7,657 nucleotides of DNA from Pseudomonadota bacterium (GTDB taxonomy: Bacteria > Pseudomonadota > Alphaproteobacteria > Rhizobiales > Xanthobacteraceae): the NCBI GenBank assembly GCA_023404705.1, contig JAEYAU010000140.1:1-7657 (forward strand). Reading direction: 5' to 3'. Below the pieces are notes generated by a model. That model was not told where the DNA came from, did no database searches, and saw only the letters and a list, made by a program, of their open reading frames with translations. Positions 1-6,406 of this stretch are shown here, piece by piece. Made by a program: the position numbers and the translations under genes. The stretch's first letter is position 1. Each line of letters starts with the position of its first letter.

Positions 1-33
1 GTTACGTACCCGGTCAAGGCCGCCAAGACGTAA
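1..33 (+). CDS. C-terminal end of an upstream gene, probably the periplasmic binding protein of the LIV-type transporter (partial)
   Basis: Reading from base 1, ten codons give VTYPVKAAKT followed by a TAA stop. This short basic tail resembles the C-termini of many LivK/Peripla_BP_6-type binding proteins. The position directly upstream of livH is where the binding protein gene often sits in such operons. Only ten residues are visible, so the identity is inferred from context, and the frame could be open by chance. Confidence 0.45.
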   Translation, partial: VTYPVKAAKT

Positions 34-45
34 CGCCGCGGCCGG

Positions 46-69
46 GCGCGCGGGGCCGGGCCCGCGCGC
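46..69 (+). promoter_or_regulatory. GC-rich stem-loop in the leader of livH
   Basis: Bases 46-54 (GCGCGCGGG) are perfectly complementary to 61-69, giving a 9-bp all-GC stem with a 6-base loop. It lies 12 bases after the upstream stop codon and 33 bases before the livH start. No T-run follows, so it is not a classical intrinsic terminator. A hairpin between a binding-protein gene and its permease genes commonly acts as an mRNA stabiliser or partial attenuator that lowers permease expression. That role is inferred. Confidence 0.5.
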
Positions 70-102
70 GCCTTCGCCTTTCTGGTGCTCGGGTCTCTTC
101 TC

Positions 103-963
103 ATGCTCACGATCCTCTTCGACGGCATCGCCTACGGCATGGTGCTGTTCATGCTGGCCTGCGGCCTCTCGGTCACGCTCGGCCTGATGAACTTCGTCAA
201 CCTCGCCCATGGCGCCTTCGCGATGGCGGGCGGCTATTGCACCGTGGTGCTGGTCAACCGGCTCGGCGTGCCGTTCTTCGCGGCGCTGCCGCTCGCCTTC
301 CTGGCGAGCGCTGTGATCGGCCTCATCCTCGAGTACACGCTCTATCGTCACGTCTACCGCAAGAGTCATCTCGACCAGGTGCTGTTCACCATCGGGCTGG
401 TGTTCATGTCGGTGGTGGCGGTCGATTATGTGGCGGGCTCGAACCAGGTGTTCGTGCAGCTTCCGGCCTATCTGCAGGGCCGCTTCACCTTCTTCGACGT
501 CGGCATCGGCCGCTACCGGCTGCTGATCATCGTGCTCTGCGGCATCATCGCGGTCGCGCTGCAGCTCGTGCTCACGCGCAGCCGATTCGGCAGCCGCCTG
601 CGGGCCGCCGTGGATGACGCCCGCGTTGCGCAAGGGCTCGGGATCAATGTCAGCGTGCTGTTCGCGATCACCTTCGCGTTCGGCTCCGGCCTCGCGGGCC
701 TCGGCGGCGCGCTCGGTGCCGAGATCCTCGGCCTCGATCCGACCTTTCCGCTCAAATACATGGTCTACTTCCTGGTGGTCGTGACCGTCGGCGGCACCTC
801 GAGCATCACGGGGCCGTTCCTCGCCTCGCTGATCCTCGGCATCAGCGACGTCGCGGGCAAATATTACTTCCCGGACCTCGGCGCCTTCGTGATCTACACG
901 ATCATGATCGTGGTGCTGCTCTGGCGGCCGCAGGGCCTGTTCGCTCGCGCGGGGGCGCGCTGA
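103..963 (+). CDS. livH: LIV-type (HAAT) ABC transporter permease, LivH family
   Basis: This is an inner-membrane permease of 286 residues, the usual LivH length, made of successive hydrophobic segments. It would pair with LivM to form the channel for a branched-chain amino acid or related small organic solute. Family motifs visible are NLAHGAF (33-39) after the first membrane segment, the cytoplasmic coupling region around RFGSRLRAAVDDARVAQGLG (161-180) that contacts the ATPases, and VGGTSSITGPFLAS (229-242). The C-terminus WRPQGLF is typical. I chose the ATG at 103 because LivH proteins normally start a few residues before this first helix. A GTG at 85 would add six residues, and neither start has a clear ribosome binding site. 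The TGA overlaps the ATG of livM by one base. Substrate cannot be read from the permease. Confidence 0.93.
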   Translation: MLTILFDGIAYGMVLFMLACGLSVTLGLMNFVNLAHGAFAMAGGYCTVVLVNRLGVPFFAALPLAFLASAVIGLILEYTLYRHVYRKSHLDQVLFTIGLVFMSVVAVDYVAGSNQVFVQLPAYLQGRFTFFDVGIGRYRLLIIVLCGIIAVALQLVLTRSRFGSRLRAAVDDARVAQGLGINVSVLFAITFAFGSGLAGLGGALGAEILGLDPTFPLKYMVYFLVVVTVGGTSSITGPFLASLILGISDVAGKYYFPDLGAFVIYTIMIVVLLWRPQGLFARAGAR

Positions 964-1976
964 TGTCTCCGCTACAGACGCAAGCCGAATTGCTGCTGAA
1001 GAACCGGGCGCACTGGCATCCGTTCGAGATCCTGTTCTGGCTCGCGGCAGCCGCGACCACAGTGCTGCTGCCGGGTCATCACCTGATCCTCACCGAGATC
1101 GCCTGGCTCGGGCTGTTCGCGCTCTCGCTCGACCTGATCCTCGGCTATGCGGGCATCGTCTCGCTCGGGCATGCGGCGTTCTTCGGACTCGGCGCCTATG
1201 CGGCCGGCTTGCTCGCCAAGCACGAGCTCGTCAACGAGCCGCTCCTCGCGCTTCTGATCGCGGGCGCGGGTGCGGCGGTGCTCGGCTTCCTCACCAGCTT
1301 CCTGGTGCTGCGCGGCACGGACCTCACGCGGCTGATGGTGACGCTCGGTGTCGCCCTGGTCCTGCGCGAGCTCGCCAACAAGTATGCGTGGCTCACGGGC
1401 GGCGCCGACGGCCTGCAGGGCGTGAGCATCAAGCCGCTGCTCGGCACCTTCCGCTTCGATATGTTCGGCCACACCGGCTACTACTACACGCTGGCCGTGA
1501 CCTTCGTGCTGTTCCTCCTGGCGCGGCGGATCATGAACTCCTCCTTCGGCCTGTCGCTCATCGCCATGAAGGAGAACCCGATCCGCGCCCAGGCCGTCGG
1601 CATGCCGGTGAACCGGCGGCTGATCGCGATCTACACGCTGGCGGCCGGCTATGCGGGCATCGCCGGCGCGCTGCTCACGCAGACGACGGCCTTCACGTCG
1701 CTCGACGTGTTCTCGTTCGACCGCTCGGCGGATCTGCTGCTGGTGCTGATCATCGGCGGCGTCGGCTATCTCTATGGCGGCATCATCGGCGCCATCGTGT
1801 TCAAGCTCCTGCAGGACACCCTCTCGGCCGTGACGCCGCAATACTGGCCGTTCTGGATCGGGCTCCTGCTGGTCGTGATCGTGCTGGTCGGGCGCGAGCG
1901 GATCACGAACTGGACCACGCCATTGCGCGCGGTCGCGAGCCGGCTCGATTGGCGCGCACGGAAGGTGCGGCCGTGA
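963..1976 (+). CDS. livM: LIV-type (HAAT) ABC transporter permease, LivM family
   Basis: This second inner-membrane permease has 337 residues. After a cytoplasmic N-terminal stretch (about 1-20) it has repeated hydrophobic helices. The LivM signature GYAGIVSLGHAAFFGLGAYAA spans 61-81. The cytoplasmic coupling segment SSFGLSLIAMKENPIRAQAVGM lies at 193-214, and a glycine-rich IIGGVGYLYGGIIGA motif at 263-277. The C-terminal tail after about 310 is basic and cytoplasmic. Its ATG shares a base with the livH stop (TGATG), and its TGA sits inside the GTGA start of livG. Coupling to both neighbours keeps the subunits in proportion. The family assignment is firm; the transported compound is not known. 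Confidence 0.94.
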   Translation: MSPLQTQAELLLKNRAHWHPFEILFWLAAAATTVLLPGHHLILTEIAWLGLFALSLDLILGYAGIVSLGHAAFFGLGAYAAGLLAKHELVNEPLLALLIAGAGAAVLGFLTSFLVLRGTDLTRLMVTLGVALVLRELANKYAWLTGGADGLQGVSIKPLLGTFRFDMFGHTGYYYTLAVTFVLFLLARRIMNSSFGLSLIAMKENPIRAQAVGMPVNRRLIAIYTLAAGYAGIAGALLTQTTAFTSLDVFSFDRSADLLLVLIIGGVGYLYGGIIGAIVFKLLQDTLSAVTPQYWPFWIGLLLVVIVLVGRERITNWTTPLRAVASRLDWRARKVRP

Positions 1977-2722
1977 CCCTCGCGCTCGAAACCATCGACC
2001 TGAACAAGTGGTTCGGCGGACTGCAGTCCACCAACAACGTGACGTTCCGTCTCGAGAAGGGCGCGCGGCATGCTTTGATCGGCCCGAACGGCGCCGGCAA
2101 GACCACGCTGATCAATCTTTTGACCGGCACGTTGCGGCCGAGCTCCGGACGTATCCTGCTCGATAACCGCGACGTCACGGATCTGCGCCCGCATGCGCGC
2201 GTGAAGCTCGGCATGGCGCGCACGTTCCAGATCAACCAGCTGTTCGGTGGCCTGACGCCGCTCGAGACGCTGAGCTTCGCGCTCTCCGAGCAGGGCGGCG
2301 CCGGGTGGGATCTGTGGCGCCCCGTCACGGCGCGGCCCGCGCTGGTTGCGAGCGCCGTGGAGCTCCTAGAACGCTTCGGCCTCGCCGAGGTGATGAACGA
2401 GCGCACCGCGATCCTGCCTTACGGCAAGCAGCGCCTGCTCGAGATCGCGGTCGCGATGGCGTGCCGGCCCAACCTGCTGCTGCTCGACGAGCCCGCCGCC
2501 GGCGTTCCCGAGGAGGAGCGGCACGACATTCTGGCAACCGTCATGGCGCTGCCCGCCCACGTCACGGTGCTGCTGATCGAGCACGACATGGATCTCGTGT
2601 TCAATTTCGCGAGCCGCATCTCGGTGCTGGTCAATGGCGCGCTGTTCGTGGAGGGGTCACCTGACGAGGTCGCGCGCGACCCGAGGGTCAAAGCCGTCTA
2701 TCTGGGAGAGGCCGATGGCTGA
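1973..2722 (+). CDS. livG: LIV-type ABC transporter ATP-binding protein, LivG family
   Basis: This cytoplasmic ATPase of 249 residues is one of the two motors of the importer. It shows Walker A GPNGAGKTT (37-45), the Q-loop Gln in ARTFQ (Q86), the family form of the signature motif LPYGKQR (148-154, instead of LSGGQ), Walker B LLLLDEP (168-174) and the switch His in LIEHD (H204). The start is the GTG at 1973, supported by GGAAGG seven bases upstream, by the 4-base GTGA overlap with livM and by the standard family length. The frame stays open far upstream through livM, but that extension is out-of-frame livM sequence with no ABC character. The D-loop region reads AAGVPEEE where many homologues have AAGLNP. 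The last eight bases overlap livF. Confidence 0.94.
   Translation: MTLALETIDLNKWFGGLQSTNNVTFRLEKGARHALIGPNGAGKTTLINLLTGTLRPSSGRILLDNRDVTDLRPHARVKLGMARTFQINQLFGGLTPLETLSFALSEQGGAGWDLWRPVTARPALVASAVELLERFGLAEVMNERTAILPYGKQRLLEIAVAMACRPNLLLLDEPAAGVPEEERHDILATVMALPAHVTVLLIEHDMDLVFNFASRISVLVNGALFVEGSPDEVARDPRVKAVYLGEADG
2704..2711 (+). promoter_or_regulatory. Ribosome binding site of livF
   Basis: GGGAGAGG lies just before the ATG at 2715, inside the livG coding sequence. It settles the livF start at 2715 rather than at in-frame candidates further upstream, such as 2634. Confidence 0.75.
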
Positions 2723-3440
2723 TCTCCTGCGCATCGAGAATCTCCGCGCCGGCTACGGCCGCGCCGTCGTGCTCTCGAATATTTCGCTCACGCTCGCGCC
2801 CGGCCAGGCGCTGGCCGTGCTCGGCCGCAACGGCATGGGCAAGACCACGCTGATCAATTCGATCGTCGGCGTCACGCAGCGCTTCGGCGGCAGCATCCGC
2901 CTCGACGGACGCGACATCACGAGCCTGCGTCCGGACCAGCGGGCCCATGCGGGAATCGGCTGGGTGCCGCAGGAGCGCAACATCTTCAAGTCGCTCACCG
3001 TGGAGGAGAACCTCACGGCGGTGGCGCAGCCCGGACCCTGGACGCTCGCCAAAGTCTACGACCTGTTCCCGCGGCTCGCCGAGCGGCGCGGTAATTTCGG
3101 TGGCCAGCTCTCGGGCGGCGAGCAGCAGATGCTGGCGGTCGGCCGCGGGCTGATCCTCAATCCGCGCGTCATCCTGCTGGACGAGCCGCTCGAAGGCTTG
3201 GCGCCGATCGTGGTCGAGGAGCTGATGCGCGCGCTCCGCCGCGTCATCCGCGAGGAGGGCATGGCCGCGATCCTGGTCGAGCAGAACGCCCAGAAGGTGC
3301 TGAGCGTGACGGATCGCGCGGTGATCCTCGAACGAGGGGCCGTCGTGCACGAGGGCAGCAGCGCCGAGCTGCGCGAGAACCGCGCCATCCTGGAGGCGCA
3401 TGTCAGCGTCACGCAGGCGCGGCCGGGCGCGCGTGCGTAG
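2715..3440 (+). CDS. livF: LIV-type ABC transporter ATP-binding protein, LivF family
   Basis: This is the second cytoplasmic ATPase of the importer, 241 residues, usual for LivF. It shows Walker A GRNGMGKTT (37-45), Q-loop Q86 in GWVPQERNIF, the ABC signature LSGGEQQ (132-138) and Walker B VILLDEP (152-158) followed by LEGLAP. The position normally holding the switch His is Gln (LVEQN, Q190), which as far as I recall is the usual LivF state and would make the LivG/LivF pair functionally asymmetric. The ATGGCTGA overlap with livG is eight bases. The protein ends in a short Ala/Arg-rich tail. It is the last gene of the tightly coupled transporter block; the next gene starts 63 bases later in the same frame. 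Confidence 0.94.
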   Translation: MADLLRIENLRAGYGRAVVLSNISLTLAPGQALAVLGRNGMGKTTLINSIVGVTQRFGGSIRLDGRDITSLRPDQRAHAGIGWVPQERNIFKSLTVEENLTAVAQPGPWTLAKVYDLFPRLAERRGNFGGQLSGGEQQMLAVGRGLILNPRVILLDEPLEGLAPIVVEELMRALRRVIREEGMAAILVEQNAQKVLSVTDRAVILERGAVVHEGSSAELRENRAILEAHVSVTQARPGARA

Positions 3441-3503
3441 TGCGGCTGTGACGAGTTAGTGTATACCTCGCGTCTCCTGCCACCATATCGCCTCGGACAT
3501 CCC

Positions 3504-4430
3504 ATGCTCGCGCCGGTTCGCATCCGCTTCGGCGGCTATCAGGGTCCTGCCTCGGTCCACACGCGCGCGATGCGGCGCTTTTCGGAAGCGCTGGCGCGAG
3601 CCTGCGCCGGCGCCGTCGACGTCGAGCTCACCGAGAACGTGACGGCGCAGGGCCGCAGAGCGGACGATCTGTTCGCCATGGTGGAAACCGGACGGCTCGA
3701 GCTTTGCTATTTCGCGTCGAGCTATCTGGTCGGTCGCGTGCCGGCGCTCGGCGTGCTCGACCTGCCATTCGCGGCGACCGAGCGGGCGCGGACCTATGAG
3801 CGGCTCGACGGCGAGCTCGGCGCGCGGCTCGCCGAGGCGGTGGCCGCGAATACCGGCTATCGCGTCCTCGCCTGGTGGGACAACGGCATCCGCCATATCT
3901 CGAACCGCCTGCGGCCGATCCGCCGCCCCGAGGACTGCCGCGGCATCCGCCTGCGCACCCTCGACAATGCGTTCCATCAGCGTGTGTTCGCCGCTCTCGG
4001 CTTCGTGCCGCAATATCTCGACGTAAAGGACCTGGTGCCCGCGGTCGAAGCGGAGCGCGTCGATGCGCAGGAGAATCCGCTCACCAATCTGGTGAACTTC
4101 AACCTGCATCGCTTCCATCGTCACGTCAGCCTGACCGCGCATTTCCACGGCATCGCGCCCGTGCTGGTGAACCGGGCTGCGTTCGATGCCTGGCCTGCCT
4201 CTGTGCGCGAGGGCGTGCGGGCGGCCCTCGTCGAGGCCACGGCCGCGCAACGCGGCTTCGCCATCGAGGACGACACCGTGTGCCTTGCGAAGCTGCACGA
4301 GGCCGGGGTTGCGGTGGTCGGACCCGAGGAGATCGATCTTTCGGCCTTCCGCGCCGCGGTGGCGGACGTGGTCCGGGATGGAACGGCGGCGCTCGATCCG
4401 GACCTGCTGGCGCTCGCGCGCGCGCCGTAA
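3504..4430 (+). CDS. TRAP-type solute-binding protein, DctP family, lacking a signal peptide
   Basis: The 308-residue product is recognisable as a DctP-family solute receptor by the sequence GIRLRTLDNAFHQRVFAALG (147-166), whose R151 matches the family's conserved ligand-carboxylate-binding Arg. A second hallmark is VDAQENPLTNL (186-196) followed by HVSLTAHFHG (207-216). An early mature-type segment VRIRFGGYQGPASVH starts almost at residue 1. DctP proteins normally have an export signal, but none is possible here: upstream of the ATG at 3504 the frame runs only to the livF TAG at 3438 and encodes no hydrophobic stretch. A GTG at 3459 would add 15 non-hydrophobic residues. No DctQ or DctM membrane subunit is nearby. 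The ligand would be an organic acid by family analogy. Possible roles include a cytoplasmic binding protein or a decaying gene, though the reading frame is intact. Confidence 0.85.
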   Translation: MLAPVRIRFGGYQGPASVHTRAMRRFSEALARACAGAVDVELTENVTAQGRRADDLFAMVETGRLELCYFASSYLVGRVPALGVLDLPFAATERARTYERLDGELGARLAEAVAANTGYRVLAWWDNGIRHISNRLRPIRRPEDCRGIRLRTLDNAFHQRVFAALGFVPQYLDVKDLVPAVEAERVDAQENPLTNLVNFNLHRFHRHVSLTAHFHGIAPVLVNRAAFDAWPASVREGVRAALVEATAAQRGFAIEDDTVCLAKLHEAGVAVVGPEEIDLSAFRAAVADVVRDGTAALDPDLLALARAP

Positions 4431-4444
4431 CATCTTTCGCGATA

Positions 4445-4463
4445 CCGGAACCGATCTGTCCGG
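4445..4463 (+). terminator. Weak stem-loop followed by four T after the DctP-like gene
   Basis: CCGGA (4445-4449) and TCCGG (4459-4463) can form a 5-bp stem with a 9-base loop, and a TTTT run follows at 4467-4470. The stem is short and the T-run modest, so termination here would be partial at best. The overlapping TGTCCGGACA at 4457-4466 is itself a perfect 10-base palindrome and could be a protein-binding site instead. Confidence 0.25.
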
Positions 4464-4492
4464 ACATTTTGCCGATAGCCAGCGCGTAGGCG

Positions 4493-4515
4493 GACCCGCT
4501 ATAGACGAGCGGGTC
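4493..4515 (+). promoter_or_regulatory. Inverted repeat upstream of the dehydrogenase gene, possible operator or leader hairpin
   Basis: GACCCGCT (4493-4500) and AGCGGGTC (4508-4515) are perfect 8-base inverted copies around a 7-base centre, ending 16 bases before the ATG at 4532. The position suits an operator over the start region of the dehydrogenase-aldolase transcript, or an mRNA hairpin near the ribosome binding site. The dehydrogenase has no strong Shine-Dalgarno sequence. No convincing promoter boxes were found nearby, so the role is inferred. Confidence 0.45.
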
Positions 4516-4531
4516 TTCGAGTTGGTTTCGC

Positions 4532-5407
4532 ATGCAGAACACCGTCGGTCTCATCGGCATTGGCCTCATGGGGGAAGCCTTCGCGCAGCGCCTGCTCGCG
4601 TCCGGTTTTTCCGTGCTCGGCTATGACATCGATCCGGCCAAGCGCGCGCACCTTGCGGCCCTAGGGGGCGAGGTCGTCGACAGTCTAGAAGCCGTGGCAG
4701 AGACCGCGCAGCCGATCATCCTCGCGGTCTTCAACACCGAGCAAGTCGAAGAGACCACCGCGCAGATCGCAGCCGCACAGCCGGCCGGCAAGCGCGCGAT
4801 CGTGCTGTGCGCGAGCACTTGCGATCCGGACCGCATCGCGGCCCTAGCGCAGCAGCACGCGAACATCCGCTTCGTCGAGACGCCGGTCTCGGGCACCAGC
4901 CAGCAGGTGCTGCACGGCAATGGCGTCGGGTTGATCGGCGGCGATGCCCATGCGGCGGCCGAAGTCGGGCCCGTGCTGGACGCGATCTACCCGACGCGCT
5001 TTCATGTCGGCGCCGCGGGTGATGCGGGCCGCACCAAGCTCGCGATCAATCTGATCCTCGGGCTCAATCGCCTGGCGCTTGCGGAGGGCCTCGTCTTCGC
5101 GGAACGACTCGGGCTCGATGGCCAGGCATTCCTCGACGTGGCGCGGCGCTCGGCCGCCTATTCGCAGATCATGGACGTGAAAGGCGACAGCATGCTGGCG
5201 CGGGATTTCACGCCGAAGGGTCGCGCGCGGCAGACGCTGAAGGACGTGCACCTCATGCTTGACCAGGCAGAGCGCCGGGGCCAGCGGCTGCCATTACTGG
5301 AGGTGAACGCGCAAGTGCTGGAAGCCTGCGTGCGCGCGGGCGAAGGCGAGCTCGACAACAGTGTCGTGATCGAGGAGATCCGTCGCCGCCACAAGGTGCG
5401 CGCATGA
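4532..5407 (+). CDS. NAD-dependent beta-hydroxyacid dehydrogenase (3-hydroxyisobutyrate dehydrogenase / tartronate semialdehyde reductase superfamily)
   Basis: This cytoplasmic oxidoreductase has 291 residues, the family's usual size. The N-terminal Rossmann fold shows GLIGIGLMG (6-14). The second strand ends in YDID (31-34), and the Asp after the Tyr suggests NAD(H) rather than NADP(H). The substrate-side motif is ASTCDP (94-99), the second substrate loop is ETPVSGTS (116-123), and the catalytic Lys is K169 in GRTKLAINL (166-174) with N173 four residues on. The all-helical C-terminal domain follows. The family reduces semialdehydes such as tartronate semialdehyde or methylmalonate semialdehyde, or works in reverse. 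The loop normally reads PVSGG but here is PVSGT, so the exact substrate may differ. Its TGA overlaps the aldolase ATG (ATGA), tying the two enzymes together. Confidence 0.88.
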   Translation: MQNTVGLIGIGLMGEAFAQRLLASGFSVLGYDIDPAKRAHLAALGGEVVDSLEAVAETAQPIILAVFNTEQVEETTAQIAAAQPAGKRAIVLCASTCDPDRIAALAQQHANIRFVETPVSGTSQQVLHGNGVGLIGGDAHAAAEVGPVLDAIYPTRFHVGAAGDAGRTKLAINLILGLNRLALAEGLVFAERLGLDGQAFLDVARRSAAYSQIMDVKGDSMLARDFTPKGRARQTLKDVHLMLDQAERRGQRLPLLEVNAQVLEACVRAGEGELDNSVVIEEIRRRHKVRA

Positions 5408-6192
5408 CGCCGGAGAGCCTGCGCAAGAAGATGGCGGAGGGCGGGGTCGCGTCCGGCCTCGTCGTCGTGCATTCGCGCGCCGCGCAGATCGGGCGCATCG
5501 CGGCGAGCTGCGGTTACGACTGGCTCTTCATCGATCTCGAGCACGGCATGACCGGGCTCGACGTCGCGCCGCAGATCTGCGTCGCTGCGCTCGACGCCGG
5601 CGTGGTGCCGTTCGTGCGCGTGCCCGCGAACGAGTCGGCCTGGATCGGCCGCGCGCTCGACGGCGGCGCGGTCGGCATCGTGGTGCCGCATGTGGACACG
5701 GCCGAGGATGCCGAACGGGCGGTCGCGGCGGCGCGCTATCCGCCGCGCGGCGCGCGCTCGCTCTCGGGGCTGCTGCCGCAGCTCGGCTACAAGAGCCTAC
5801 CGGGCGCCGAGGTGATGCGGCAGGCGGATGCGCTCACCATCGTCACGGGCATCATCGAAACGGCGGAAGCTGTCGAGAACTGTGAAGCCATTGCTGCAGT
5901 GCCGGGCTTTGACGCATTGCAAGTCGGCACCAACGACCTGTCGGTGTCGCTCGGCATTCCGGGCGAGGTCGACCATCCGAAGGTGCAAGAGGCCGTCGCG
6001 CGCGTGGTCGCGGCGTGTCGTCGGCACAACAAGATCCCGGGGCTGGGCGGCGCTTATCGCGAGGATGCGATGCGGCTCTATGCGCGCATGGGATGCAGGC
6101 TGATGCTGGTCGGCAACGATCTCTCGCTCATGATCACGGCGCTGCGCGAGCGCGCCGGCTTCGCGCGCACGCTCGGCACGGAACAGGCCTAA
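5404..6192 (+). CDS. HpcH/HpaI-family metal-dependent (class II) aldolase
   Basis: This is a cytoplasmic TIM-barrel aldolase of 262 residues. It is expected to split a 4-hydroxy-2-oxoacid into pyruvate (or a related oxoacid) and an aldehyde. Active-site features seen are IDLEHG with catalytic-type H47 (43-48), the pyruvate-binding-type R72 in FVRVP (70-74), VVPHVDTAEDA (93-103), YPPRGARSL (112-120), metal-ligand-type E152 in GIIETAEAVEN (149-159) and the second metal-ligand type D178 in GTNDLSVSLG (175-184). Two residues before E152 there is Ile, where the E. coli HpaI enzyme as I recall has Gln, so it is not a plain HpaI copy. AAGG (5393-5396) seven bases before the ATG and the ATGA overlap support the start. 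Pairing with a semialdehyde reductase suggests the reductase acts on the aldehyde product, as GarR does for GarL. Confidence 0.88.
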   Translation: MTPESLRKKMAEGGVASGLVVVHSRAAQIGRIAASCGYDWLFIDLEHGMTGLDVAPQICVAALDAGVVPFVRVPANESAWIGRALDGGAVGIVVPHVDTAEDAERAVAAARYPPRGARSLSGLLPQLGYKSLPGAEVMRQADALTIVTGIIETAEAVENCEAIAAVPGFDALQVGTNDLSVSLGIPGEVDHPKVQEAVARVVAACRRHNKIPGLGGAYREDAMRLYARMGCRLMLVGNDLSLMITALRERAGFARTLGTEQA

Positions 6193-6267
6193 GGAAAAAG
6201 AGACTTTGCGTTACGGCGCCCGCGCGGCGCGCGCGAATGTCGTTGCCTCGCCGCGCCGAGTGCGACA

Positions 6268-6307
6268 CATTAATCGAGACTGCGCTTCGCGATTTCATCA
6301 ATCGAAA
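6268..6307 (+). promoter_or_regulatory. AT-richer patch with an imperfect direct repeat upstream of the NMT1-type binding protein
   Basis: CATTAATCGAGA (6268-6279) and CATCAATCGAAA (6296-6307) match at 10 of 12 positions and start 28 bases apart. The second copy overlaps a small inverted repeat, ATTTC (6292-6296) and GAAAT (6304-6308). The patch stands out in an otherwise very GC-rich 214-base intergenic region (6193-6406), which probably carries the promoter of the downstream gene. I could not assign definite -35 and -10 boxes. A second small inverted repeat, CCGGA/TCCGG at 6335-6350, follows. Confidence 0.35.
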
Positions 6308-6393
6308 TTGGGAGCAAGGCCGACGGCACAGCGTCCGGATCATGGTCCGGTCGGAAAAACAAAAAGCCGCCGGTCCGGGAAGGACAACGTTCT

Positions 6394-6400
6394 GGGAGGA
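6394..6400 (+). promoter_or_regulatory. Strong ribosome binding site of the NMT1-type binding protein gene
   Basis: GGGAGGA lies six bases before the ATG at 6407. It is the best Shine-Dalgarno sequence in the window and fixes the start directly before a signal peptide. The frame stays open back to a TTG at 6206, but that upstream part encodes an Arg/Ala-rich low-complexity stretch and is leader DNA. Confidence 0.85.
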
Positions 6401-6406
6401 ACCCCG

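Noticed and set aside
85..102. GTG at 85 as the livH start
   Set aside because: It has no ribosome binding site and adds residues not expected in the family. The ATG at 103 fits the usual N-terminus better, though the choice is not proven.
972..1841. Minus-strand open frame of about 289 codons opposite livM
   Set aside because: It is rich in Glu, Arg, Gln and His without any domain pattern, a mirror of a membrane protein gene in GC-rich DNA.
3441..3503. Possible promoter in the gap between livF and the DctP-like gene (TATACC at 3462)
   Set aside because: No acceptable -35 box lies at a normal distance, so it cannot be supported.
3456..4433. Minus-strand open frame of about 325 codons opposite the DctP-like gene
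   Set aside because: The + strand product carries clear family motifs. The reverse frame shows no recognisable domain and is explained by GC-biased codon positions.
6335..6350. CCGGA/TCCGG inverted repeat as an operator shared with 4445-4463
   Set aside because: The half-sites match, but the spacing differs (6 versus 9 bases) and the 5-base word is common in GC-rich DNA, so a shared operator is not supported.
6193..6406. Possible TPP riboswitch before the NMT1/THI5-like gene
   Set aside because: The conserved CUGAGA element of the thiamine riboswitch is absent from the region.
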